Assembly: GCF_001905595.1 (NCBI RefSeq)
Contig: NZ_LIXI01000003.1
Coordinates: 248,001-312,000, forward strand
Source of the DNA: Streptomyces sp. CB00316
Lineage (GTDB): Bacteria; Actinomycetota; Actinomycetes; Streptomycetales; Streptomycetaceae
Direction: 5' to 3'
Length of the DNA: 64,000 bases
Shown: in pieces, positions 9,969 to 16,720 of the stretch
How the letters are laid out: each line of letters opens with the position of its first letter
Numbering within the stretch: position 1 is the stretch's first letter
The notes under the pieces: generated by a model
Database searches by the model: none
What the model saw: only the letters and a program-made list of their open reading frames with translations
What the model was told of the DNA's origin: nothing
Program-made: the position numbers and the translations under genes

Positions 9969-10569
9969 CCGCACCGGAACCGCCGAGTTCTTCCCCGTGG
10001 CCCTCAAGGTCCTGGTCGCGGGCGGATTCGGCGTCGGCAAGACGACCTTCGTCGGCGCGGTCAGCGAAATCGCCCCGCTGAGCACCGAGGAACTGCTGAC
10101 CCAGGTCAGCGTGGGGACCGACAACCTGGACGGCGTCGAGTCCAAGACAGCCACCACCGTCGCCATGGACTTCGGCCGTATCACCCTCTCCGAGCAGCAC
10201 GTCCTGTACCTGTTCGGGACGCCGGGCCAGGAGCGGTTCTGGTTCATGTGGGACGAGCTCTCCCAAGGAGCGCTCGGCGCCGTGGTGCTCGCCGACACCC
10301 GGCGGCTGACGGAGTGCTTCGCCGCCGTGGACTTCTTCGAGCGGCGCGGCATCGGATTCATCGTGGCGGTCAACGAGTTCGACGGCGCCTACCGCTACGA
10401 GCCCGACGAGGTGCGTTCCGCCCTGGACCTCGGACCGGAGGTGCCCGTCGTCCTGTGCGACGCCCGGATCGCCAGCTCCGGTACGGGGGCGCTGGTCACC
10501 CTCGTGCAACATCTGATCAACGCCACGTCCGCGCCCGCCCCGCTCCAGGCCTTCGGAGCCCACCAGTGA
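9946..10569 (+). CDS. cvnD: conservon GTP-binding protein CvnD
   Basis: Ras-like small GTPase/ATP-binding protein of 207 residues, the D component of the conservon and its proposed G-protein switch. The P-loop is GGFGVGKTTFVGAVSE, the switch-II-like motif is LYLFGTPGQERFWFMWDEL, and the base-recognition segment is VAVNEFDG. The ATG at 9946 (MVYDDSSDR) has GGAGG ten bases upstream inside cvnC; an in-frame ATG at 9904 is less likely. Its TGA overlaps the GTG of the GAF gene, so all five genes form one operon. Confidence 0.93.
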   Translation: MVYDDSSDRTGTAEFFPVALKVLVAGGFGVGKTTFVGAVSEIAPLSTEELLTQVSVGTDNLDGVESKTATTVAMDFGRITLSEQHVLYLFGTPGQERFWFMWDELSQGALGAVVLADTRRLTECFAAVDFFERRGIGFIVAVNEFDGAYRYEPDEVRSALDLGPEVPVVLCDARIASSGTGALVTLVQHLINATSAPAPLQAFGAHQ

Positions 10570-11150
10570 CGTCCTTCGCCACCGGCCGGATGCTGCTGAC
10601 CCCCGCCGACCGGGACGGCCCGGCCCGCGCGGAGCGGCTGCGGAGGCTGGATCTCGGTGAACGCTCCGACGCCTCGTTCGACAGCTTCGACGCCTTCGCC
10701 GACAAGGTGGCCGAAGTGACCGCGTCGCCCTTCTCGATGGTCAACTTCATCGACGAGAACCGGCAGTTCTTCGCGGGGCTGCACACCCCGACAGGTCATC
10801 GCGGCGGCCAGCACATCGGGGCCGTCGCGGCGGGCGGCCACCGCGGCGCCCGCTATATGGCCCGCGACCACGGCTACTGCCCGCATGTCGTCGTCCGGCG
10901 CAAAGCGCTCGTCCTGGACGACGTCTGCGACTACCCGCGGTTCGCCGGCAATCCCGTGGTCGACGACATAGGCGTCCGCTCCTACCTCGGCGCCCCGCTC
11001 ATCGACCGCACGGGCATCGCGCTGGGCACCGTCTGCGCCGTCGACACCGTGCCGCGCCCCTGGGGCCGCGCGGGCCTGGACACCATCAAGTCCCTCGCTC
11101 AGGAGCTCGTCCGCCAGATCGACCACCGGGAGGGCTACCGCCACCCCTGA
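10566..11150 (+). CDS. GAF domain protein, fifth conservon gene
   Basis: GAF-domain sensory protein of 194 residues, starting at a GTG that overlaps the cvnD TGA by two bases. The GAF fold is recognisable from LDAFADKVAEVTASPFSMVNFIDENRQFF-type strands (split here: KVAEVTASPFSMVNFIDENR, then QFFAGLHTP) through RDHGYCPHVVVRRKALVLDDV and the ending GIALGTVCAVDTVPRPWG. Such GAF proteins bind small molecules or cofactors; a conserved Cys-Pro-His (YCPHVV) could be a ligand site. Some conservons carry an extra fifth gene, often P450 or GAF. The coupling implies that it is an input or output module of this CvnA-D system, which is inference. Confidence 0.88.
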   Translation: MTSFATGRMLLTPADRDGPARAERLRRLDLGERSDASFDSFDAFADKVAEVTASPFSMVNFIDENRQFFAGLHTPTGHRGGQHIGAVAAGGHRGARYMARDHGYCPHVVVRRKALVLDDVCDYPRFAGNPVVDDIGVRSYLGAPLIDRTGIALGTVCAVDTVPRPWGRAGLDTIKSLAQELVRQIDHREGYRHP

Positions 11151-11164
11151 CGCACGGCGGGGCC

Positions 11165-11530
11165 TCAACTCCCGGGCGGAGCAGTCGTGCTGGCCCGCAG
11201 CGCCACCTCCCCGTCGATCCGGACCACCCGCGAGCGCCCCGCCCCCCACGGTGTGCGCAGGGCCAGGGCGATCACGCGCTCGCCATCTCGGTGAGCAACA
11301 GCGCCACAGTGGTCAGTGGCGGCGACAGCTCCCGTACGACGGGGATGTCGTCGAACCCCGCCGGCGACATGTCCTCTGGCATCCGCACCCCCGCCTCGCG
11401 CGGCGCGGCCAGCGCACCGACCGCCATCACGTCGGTCACCGCGAAGACACACGCCGGCCGGGGCCGCCGGACGCCAGTAACCGCCGCGCCGCCAGATGCC
11501 CGCCATCCCGGGTGAACGCCCCCGCGCCAC
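11165..11530 (-). pseudogene. LacI-family regulator remnant
   Basis: C-terminal fragment of a LacI/GalR repressor, broken by at least two frameshifts. One frame reads VFAVTDVMAVGALAA, MPEDMSPAGFDDIPVV and SPPLTTVALLLTEM; the next reads GERVIALALRTPWGAG to the stop at 11165. They join if one G lost near 11283 is restored. A further upstream block, GAFTRDGGHLAARRLLASG, lies in a third frame. The DNA-binding N-terminus is absent. It sits next to the split transketolase operon, whose sugar-responsive regulator it may once have been (inference). Confidence 0.75.
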
Positions 11531-11600
11531 CCGGGCGAGACCGATGCCCGCCCCGGCCAGCCCCATCCTGAAGGGGCACACGAGGACCACCGAACCCGCT

Positions 11601-11815
11601 CTCCACACCGTCCTCGGCTCCGGACCCGCCGGCAGGGCCCTGGCCGCGGAGCTGGTCCGCCGGGGTCATCCGGTCCGGCTCGTCGACCGGTCGGGCGGCG
11701 GCATGGCGATCGAGGGAGTCGAGCGGTACGCCGCCGATGTCGCCACGCCGTCTTCCCCGCCGCCCTCACCGGGCATGGCGGAGTACGCGGAGATGTTCTA
11801 CCAGCACACCGAGGG
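11601..11815 (+). pseudogene. NAD-dependent epimerase remnant
   Basis: Gutted nucleotide-sugar-epimerase-like gene. The N-terminal Rossmann motif (VLGSGPAGRALAAELVRRG, then VRLVDRSGG and EGVERYAADV) is intact. It jumps directly to a short C-terminal-looking piece, EYAEMFYQHTE, and then leaves the family. About 200 residues between the two appear deleted. Not functional as it stands. Confidence 0.6.
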
Positions 11816-11852
11816 GAGGGGAGGGTTCCGCCGCTCCTCCGGTGCCTGACCC

Positions 11853-12764
11853 TCAGCCCCGCAGAAAACCGGTGATCCGCTCCCGCAGCCCTCGCGCGTC
11901 CAGCCCGTGCGCCGCCAGGTGCTCCTCCATCTGCCCGTACCGCCGAAGCTCTGCACGCCCCACCCCCAGGCCGAGGACCCGGTGCGGCAGCTCCATGAGC
12001 GCCTCGTTCGCCGCGGCCGTGGAGGTGCCCGCCAGATACGGCTCCACGATCACCACATCGGCGCCCGGACCGGCATCGACGGCGCGGCGCAGGCCCGCCG
12101 CGTCGAACGGCCGCACGGTCGTCGCGTACAGCACGCTCACGTCCAGCCCGCCGGTGGCCGCGAGGACGTTGTCCAGCATCGGGCCGACCGCGACGACGGT
12201 TCCGCCTCGCCCCTCGCGCACCACGGAGAACCCGGTGGAGCCGGTGGAGCCGTCCACGGGTCGCGCTTCCCGGTTCGCCTGGAGCGAGAGGCGTACGTAC
12301 ACGCGGTCGTCGCCGTCCACCGCTTCCCGCAGCAGCGCCTCGGCCTCGTCGGGGTGGCCCGGCACATGGACCGTCCAGCCCTCCAGGGTGTCCAGGAGCG
12401 CGACGTCGCCCGGCGCCATATGGGTGACGCCCCCGGCGGGCCAGTCGTACGAGCCGCCGGCGCTGACCAGGATTCCGCCCACCCCCTGGTGCCCGAAGTC
12501 CAGCTTTACCTGCTCGAACGGCCGCTCCACCAGGAAGCTGGCGAAGGTGTGCACGATGGGCCGCATCCCGGTCAGCGCCATTCCCGCCCCGGCTCCGATC
12601 AGCAGCTGCTCCCTGATCCCGACGTTGATCACCCGGTCCGGATGGGCCCGCCGGGCCGGGGCGAAGCCGTCGGCGCTGATGTCGGCGAGCACGACGGCCA
12701 GCCGGGGCTCCTCGGCCAGGAGCTGCGAGGTGATGGCGATGAAGCGGTCACGCATGGTGTCCAT
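11853..12764 (-). CDS. transketolase, C-terminal subunit
   Basis: Pyrimidine-binding plus C-terminal domains of a split transketolase (303 residues), which with the upstream N-terminal subunit transfers two-carbon ketol units in pentose metabolism using thiamine diphosphate. RVINVGIREQLLIGAGAGMALTG carries the catalytic Glu of the Pyr domain (IREQ), followed by PIVHTFASFLVERPFEQVK; the C-domain is VVAVGPMLDN...VLYATTVRPFD. AGGAGG precedes the ATG at 12764. It is the second gene of a two-gene operon, 66 bases after the N-terminal subunit stop. Split transketolases may be secondary or pathway-specific enzymes. Confidence 0.9.
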   Translation of the reverse strand: MDTMRDRFIAITSQLLAEEPRLAVVLADISADGFAPARRAHPDRVINVGIREQLLIGAGAGMALTGMRPIVHTFASFLVERPFEQVKLDFGHQGVGGILVSAGGSYDWPAGGVTHMAPGDVALLDTLEGWTVHVPGHPDEAEALLREAVDGDDRVYVRLSLQANREARPVDGSTGSTGFSVVREGRGGTVVAVGPMLDNVLAATGGLDVSVLYATTVRPFDAAGLRRAVDAGPGADVVIVEPYLAGTSTAAANEALMELPHRVLGLGVGRAELRRYGQMEEHLAAHGLDARGLRERITGFLRG

Positions 12765-12830
12765 GAAAGGGGTCCTCCTGAGAATCCGCCGGTGACGGAC
12801 CGGCCTGAGCTGCGTTGACGGGCGGCGGCG

Positions 12831-13550
12831 TCAGCCTTTGGGCTCGACCCGGGCGACGACGGCCCGGGGCCGGCCGGGGTGGGGCGCGGTGAAGGCCGCG
12901 TACAGGGCTCCGTGGTCGCGGCCGTCCACCGTCGCCGCCGACCATCCCGCCGCCTCGAACCGGGAGGCGATGCCGCCGGGCCAGCCGTGGGTTGCGGAGG
13001 CGTTGTCGATCACCAGTGTGTGCAGCTGGTCGAGTCCGGCCGGGCCGGCGTGGGCGATGGCCTCGTGGTTGCTGCCCTCGTCCAGCTCGGCGTCGCCGAC
13101 CAGCACCCAGACCCGGGGATCGGTGAGCCCTTGGGCCCGCAGCCCGAGGACGGTCCCGACGGCCAGCGGCAGGCCGTGCCCCAACGACCCGCTGCCGATC
13201 TCCGCACCCGGGACGAGCAGTCGGTCCGGGTGGTGGCCGAGGGGCGAGTCGTACGTCCCGAAGCCGCGCAGCAGCTTCTCGTCGAAGAATCCGTGAGCTG
13301 CCAGTATGGCGTAGTACGCCATGGGGCCATGCCCCTTGGAGAGGAGGAAGCGGTCGCGCCCGGCGTCGTCGGCGGTGGCGGGCGTCACACGGAGCACCCT
13401 GTTGTAGAGGACCCACAGGGCGTCCGTCGTGGAATGCGCGGCGGGGGCGTGCTTCTCGGCGCCGGTCATGAGGGCGATCAGCCGGTTGACGTCGGGGAAA
13501 TCGGGCGAGTCGTGGAGCCCACGTACGGATGTGATGGTCGTGTTCGTCAT
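12831..13550 (-). CDS. transketolase, N-terminal subunit
   Basis: Thiamine-diphosphate-binding half of a split transketolase, 239 residues. Key parts are HSTTDALWVLYNRVL, FLLSKGHGPMAYYAILA with the invariant SKGH, GSLGHGLPLAVGTVLG, and the ThDP/Mg motif WVLVGDAELDEGSNHEA (GD then N). It pairs with the C-terminal subunit at 11853-12764. The ATG at 13550 has no recognisable ribosome site and lies about seven bases after the candidate -10. The mRNA may therefore be leaderless, driven by the MerR-type promoter at 13558-13588. Confidence 0.9.
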   Translation of the reverse strand: MTNTTITSVRGLHDSPDFPDVNRLIALMTGAEKHAPAAHSTTDALWVLYNRVLRVTPATADDAGRDRFLLSKGHGPMAYYAILAAHGFFDEKLLRGFGTYDSPLGHHPDRLLVPGAEIGSGSLGHGLPLAVGTVLGLRAQGLTDPRVWVLVGDAELDEGSNHEAIAHAGPAGLDQLHTLVIDNASATHGWPGGIASRFEAAGWSAATVDGRDHGALYAAFTAPHPGRPRAVVARVEPKG

Positions 13551-13557
13551 GACACCG

Positions 13558-13588
13558 ACCGTTCATCCTCAACCAGGGTTGAGGTCAA
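13558..13588 (-). promoter_or_regulatory. MerR/SoxR-type promoter-operator of the transketolase operon
   Basis: Minus strand: -35 TTGACC at 13588-13583, 19-base spacer, weak -10 AACGGT at 13563-13558. The spacer holds a perfect inverted repeat, CCTCAACC-AG-GGTTGAGG (13567-13584, overlapping the -35). The long 19-base spacer with a centred dyad is the hallmark of promoters activated by MerR-family regulators such as SoxR. No MerR gene is adjacent; the nearest in this window is at 43848. Confidence 0.6.
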
Positions 13589-13676
13589 GTGGGAAACGGG
13601 TTCGTGACCATCTGCTCGAGTGCGGTATTGTTCTCATGCGCGTTCGGCCAGGGGAAACCCCAGGTCAGACGGGCAC

Positions 13677-13750
<74 letters not shown>

Positions 13751-13770
13751 CTGGAGACAGTCGCAGGTCA

Positions 13771-13802
13771 GGGCCGGTTTCGGAGCAATCCGAAACCGGC
13801 CC
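13771..13802 (+). terminator. tRNA-Pro terminator, copy 1
   Basis: Perfect 13-bp stem (GGGCCGGTTTCGG / CCGAAACCGGCCC) with loop AGCAAT, followed by TTGATCATTTTT; classic intrinsic terminator 21 bases after the tRNA. The same structure recurs at 22785-22816. Confidence 0.9.
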
Positions 13803-13868
13803 TTGATCATTTTTGGGGACCAGTTGGGGACCAGCTGGAGGTCCGGCGTCCTTGACCGGGTCTGCGGG

Positions 13869-14310
13869 TCAGCGGGTCATGACGATCGGGCTCGGCAGTG
13901 AGCGCGGTGCGCGCAGCACGTTGAAGTGGGCAGAGAGCGCCGCTCCGGCGGCCGTGATCTTGTGGACGTCCGGGTGAAGGTAGCGCTGGGTGGTGGTGAG
14001 TGAACCGTGGCCGGCGATTCTGCGGAGGACGTGTACTTGGACCCCGGCGTCGGCGAACCAGGTCAGTCCGGTGTGTCGGAGGTCGTGGCGGCGCAGATGC
14101 TCGTAGCCGAGCTTGGTGACCACGTCGCCCAGTGTGTGGCGTCGCGCAGGACGGCGGTGGAGATGCGTCCGCCGCGTGGGCCCGTGAACAGGCGGGCGTC
14201 CGGGTTGGGGCCGGCGGACAGGATGCGCTGGGTGACGAGGGGGCGGATCTCCTCGACGGTGGGAACCTTGCGGGCCCGCTTGCCCTTGGTGCCCTTGTCG
14301 GTCAGCCCGC
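13869..14310 (-). pseudogene. tyrosine-recombinase (phage integrase) remnant
   Basis: C-terminal catalytic part of a tyrosine integrase, reading toward the tRNA-Pro. GTKGKRARKVPTVEEIRPLV, then ARLFTGPRGGRISTAVLRDA are in one frame; after a frameshift near 14130 the next frame gives KLGYEHLRRHDLRHTGLTWF, then VLRRIAGHGSLTTTQRYLHP, which carry the catalytic HxxR, GHG and Tyr. The N-terminal half is missing and the coding sequence abuts the phospholipase C remnant at about 14311. The frameshift and truncation make it inactive. Its position beside the tRNA supports past integration at this site. Confidence 0.85.
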
Positions 14311-14311
14311 C

Positions 14312-14854
14312 GGGCGCCGGCCGCTCCCGTACGAGCCGTACGTGGACGGTGCGGTCGCCCCGGACTCCGGGAAGATCGCGCTCACGTTCAGCCCGGGGAC
14401 GGCGGCCGGCGCGCAGTTCTACGTCACCTCCGCCAACCGCACCGACGCCCCGTGGACGTACACCGCGGGCGCGGGCAGGACCCTGACCGACCGCTGGAAC
14501 TCCGCCTACTCCGGCGGCAGCCACGACCCCACCGTGCACGGCCCGAACGGCTTCCTGCGTACGTCCCGGAGCCCGGGCGCCATCGGCGGAACCGCGGCCA
14601 CCGCCCGCCACAACGCCACCAGCGGCAACCTGGACCTCACGCTCACCAACTCCGGTGCCACGGACGCCGCACTGACGATCGCCAACGCCTACGGGAGAGC
14701 GGAACAGACGGTCACCGTGCGGCCGGGAGCCACCGTCTCCCGCACGGTCGACCTGCGGGCGGGTGAGCGCTGGTAAGACGTGTCCGTCACCGCCGACGCC
14801 GAACCGGGCTTCCTCCGCCGGTTCGCGGGCCATGTGGAGACGGGGGCCGCCTGA
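14312..14854 (+). pseudogene. phosphocholine-specific phospholipase C, C-terminal remnant
   Basis: Only the C-terminal accessory domains of a secreted bacterial phospholipase C remain: LPYEPYVDGAVAPDSGKIA, then TFSPGTAAGAQFYVTSANRT and HGPNGFLRTSRSPG, the DUF756-type tail. The frame is interrupted by TAA at 14774-14776, exactly where the family has a Tyr codon (W-Y-D-V), and continues open with DVSVTADAEPGFLRRFAGH to TGA at 14852. So this is a single-base nonsense mutation in a gene already missing its catalytic N-terminus. Confidence 0.8.
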
Positions 14855-14913
14855 GTCAGCGACCCGGCGCCCGTCACGGGCCGAAGTGCGGCCGGAAACC
14901 GGCTGAACGTGGC

Positions 14914-14951
14914 GGGAGCCGGGCCGGACCCTGTGGTCCCGCCCGGCTCCC
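14914..14951. terminator. hairpin terminator downstream of DUF2510 gene
   Basis: Inverted repeat with an 11-bp outer stem (14914-14924 / 14941-14951), one C-C mismatch, a 5-bp inner stem and CTGT loop. It lies 15 bases beyond the minus-strand stop at 14966 and after the plus-strand phospholipase remnant. Confidence 0.75.
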
Positions 14952-14965
14952 GTACGCGGTGGGGA

Positions 14966-15883
14966 TCAGGCGGCTCCGCCGTTGCCCGCTCCCGCACCCG
15001 ACGCGGCCTTGATGCCCTTGACGATCTCGTCCAGGACGGACAGCTTCGGCGCGTCCTTGTTGATGTCGAAGCCGGACCGTACCACCACGAGCATGTTCTT
15101 GGAGGCGGGGGAGGGGAACACCAGCGATTCCACGTAACCGTCGTCGCCCTTCTCCGTGACCACCTTCCACCGCACCGCGTAGCCCTTCTGCCCCGCCACG
15201 GTGACCGCGCCGGACCTGATCTCCTCGTGCGAGGTGATCTTCCCGTAGGACTCCCCGCCGTAGGACTGCTCGGCGTTGACGGCGATGTCCTTCTTGGCCG
15301 CCTCCTCCGCCGTCCCGGCCGTGAGCTTCAGGGCCACCGCGGGGGCCGAGAAGATCCCGCCACGCACACACGTCTCGGCGGGGCCGCCGGGGCAGGCGTG
15401 CTCACCCGTCGTCAGACCTGCGCCGACCGCTGCCGACTTGCCCGTCCACCCCTTGGGCACCGGCAGACTGATCCCGGCCGCCAGGTCCGTGGCGTAGCCC
15501 GGCTCCGTCGGCGGGAGCTGCTCGCCGGGGTCCAGGGAGCCGCCGTCGTCCTCGCCGTCCTTGTCACCTTCGCTCCCCCCGGCGTCGTCCGGCGCGCCGG
15601 ACCCCTCGGGGGCGGGCGGGGGCGTGGACGGCGAGGCGGCCGCGATGCCCGGCCGGCCGCCGTCGTCCTCGCGCAGCAGGTACATCCCGCCCCCGATCGC
15701 GGCGAGCACCACGGCGCCGACGGTCACGCCGACGCCGATACGGACTCCGCGGCGGCGGACCGCGGCGGGTGACGGCCGGACGTGGCCCGTCCACTGCGCT
15801 CCGTCCCACCAGCGTTCCTGATCGGGGCCTTTACCTGTATGCCCGGGGTCTGGATGCCAGCCGGGCGGGGTCATCTGGGTCAC
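14966..15883 (-). CDS. DUF2510 membrane-anchored protein
   Basis: Protein of 305 residues with an N-terminal DUF2510 motif (PPGWHPDPG...ERWWDGAQWTGHV), a single transmembrane helix near residues 48-70 (VRIGVGVTVGAVVLAAIGGG), an acidic Gly/Asp-rich linker and a C-terminal extracytoplasmic domain of about 170 residues (ISLPVPKGWTGKSAAVGAGL, two cysteines in EHACPGGPAETCV that may form a disulphide, then FPSPASKNMLVVVRSGFDI). Function unknown; the topology suggests a surface lipid- or wall-facing domain. The GTG at 15883 and the ATG at 15874 are both possible starts, and neither has a clear ribosome site. Intact, though surrounded by pseudogenes. Confidence 0.82.
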   Translation of the reverse strand: MTQMTPPGWHPDPGHTGKGPDQERWWDGAQWTGHVRPSPAAVRRRGVRIGVGVTVGAVVLAAIGGGMYLLREDDGGRPGIAAASPSTPPPAPEGSGAPDDAGGSEGDKDGEDDGGSLDPGEQLPPTEPGYATDLAAGISLPVPKGWTGKSAAVGAGLTTGEHACPGGPAETCVRGGIFSAPAVALKLTAGTAEEAAKKDIAVNAEQSYGGESYGKITSHEEIRSGAVTVAGQKGYAVRWKVVTEKGDDGYVESLVFPSPASKNMLVVVRSGFDINKDAPKLSVLDEIVKGIKAASGAGAGNGGAA

Positions 15884-15968
15884 GGGTGCACTTTATGCGG
15901 GCAGGGTGAGAATCACATGAACTGCCTGCCGTGCGAGGGCCTGACCGGGGCCGGCTCTCACGGCTCGA

Positions 15969-16100
15969 TCAGGCCGCGCGGATCGCGTACCGGGTGAACT
16001 CCAGGCGGTCGCGCAGCCCGAGCCTCTGGAGGAGGTCGGCGCGGTGCCGCTCCACGGTCTTGACGCTGATGACGAGCAGCTCGGCGACCTCCTCACCGCC
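15969..16100 (-). pseudogene. LuxR/NarL response-regulator C-terminal remnant
   Basis: About 43 residues of a LuxR helix-turn-helix survive on the minus strand: EEVAELLVISVKTVERHRAD then LLQRLGLRDRLEFTRYAIRA. A one-base deletion turns the usual ending GLIEP into an early TGA at 15971-15969. The receiver domain and first HTH helix are gone, and the sequence runs into a plus-strand coding fragment of another gene. Confidence 0.75.
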
Positions 16101-16141
16101 ACCCGCGCCACGCCCGACGTCCTGACGGAGGCCGCCGCCGT

Positions 16142-16668
16142 ATGAGCACGTTCCTCAACATGCCCGCCCGCCGCCCCGCCCCCCCGTACGGCACCGGCAA
16201 CCTACGCGGCGACGAGCCCTTCCCCCGCGCCGCCCACCAGGAGCTGGGCAACGGACAACTGCGCCGCAAGGAGTCGGCCGGCATCACGTCGTACGAGAGC
16301 GACCTCGCCGAACTCATCGTGCAGCTCGCCCATGACAAGCCCTCCCACATCCTGGTGCCCGCGATCCACCGCAACCGGGACGAGATCCGGCAGATCTTCC
16401 TGGACCGCGTCCCCGGCGTCGACCCGGAGCTCGACAACCTCCCGGCCCACCTCGCGGCCGCCGCCTGTGCCTATCTGCGGCGGAAGAACATGCCGGAGTG
16501 ACCCCCGGCGACGGCCCTCAGGACTTCCATCTGGTGCTGCTCGACAACGGGCGCACAGCCGCGCCCGCGGACGCGACCGGCCGCGCGGCACTGGAACGGG
16601 TGGAGGGTGTGCACGGCCCCCGCACCCTGGTGGTCATGATCCGTACCGACAGGGGACCGCACCCATAG
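16142..16668 (+). pseudogene. lutB: lactate-utilisation LutB-like remnant
   Basis: Internally deleted LUD-domain/iron-sulfur protein. The N-terminus (GNLRGDEPFPRAAHQELGNG) is joined to a much later segment (SDLAELIVQLAHDKPSHILV, then PAIHRNRDEIRQIFLDRVPG), stops at 16501, then resumes with TPGDGPQDFHLVLLDNGRTA. The ferredoxin-like cysteine clusters of LutB are absent. Intact LutB proteins are about 470-490 residues; about 119 remain before the stop. Its ATG overlaps the stop of a 20-residue plus-strand tail (about 16080-16145, ending ATPDVLTEAAAV), probably the end of an upstream partner such as lutA, also truncated. Confidence 0.72.
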
Positions 16669-16699
16669 TGACCGTACCGACAGGTGACCGTACCGACAG
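16668..16699 (+). repeat. tandem duplication of a 16-bp unit
   Basis: GTGACCGTACCGACAG occurs twice back to back, and a diverged third partial copy (CCGTACCGACAGGGGACC) lies at about 16641. It follows the LutB remnant and precedes the convergent DUF2264 stop; probably a slippage product. Confidence 0.6.
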
Positions 16700-16720
16700 A
16701 TGGCCGGTCTGTGGTCCGAC

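Noticed and set aside
11496..11849. Intact small NAD-binding protein
   Set aside because: It has an epimerase N-terminus and a C-terminal scrap only, with the substrate domain missing; called a pseudogene.
12764..12831. Frameshifted single transketolase gene
   Set aside because: The two halves have their own ribosome site, start and stop and a 66-base spacer, and split transketolases are common; treated as two subunits.
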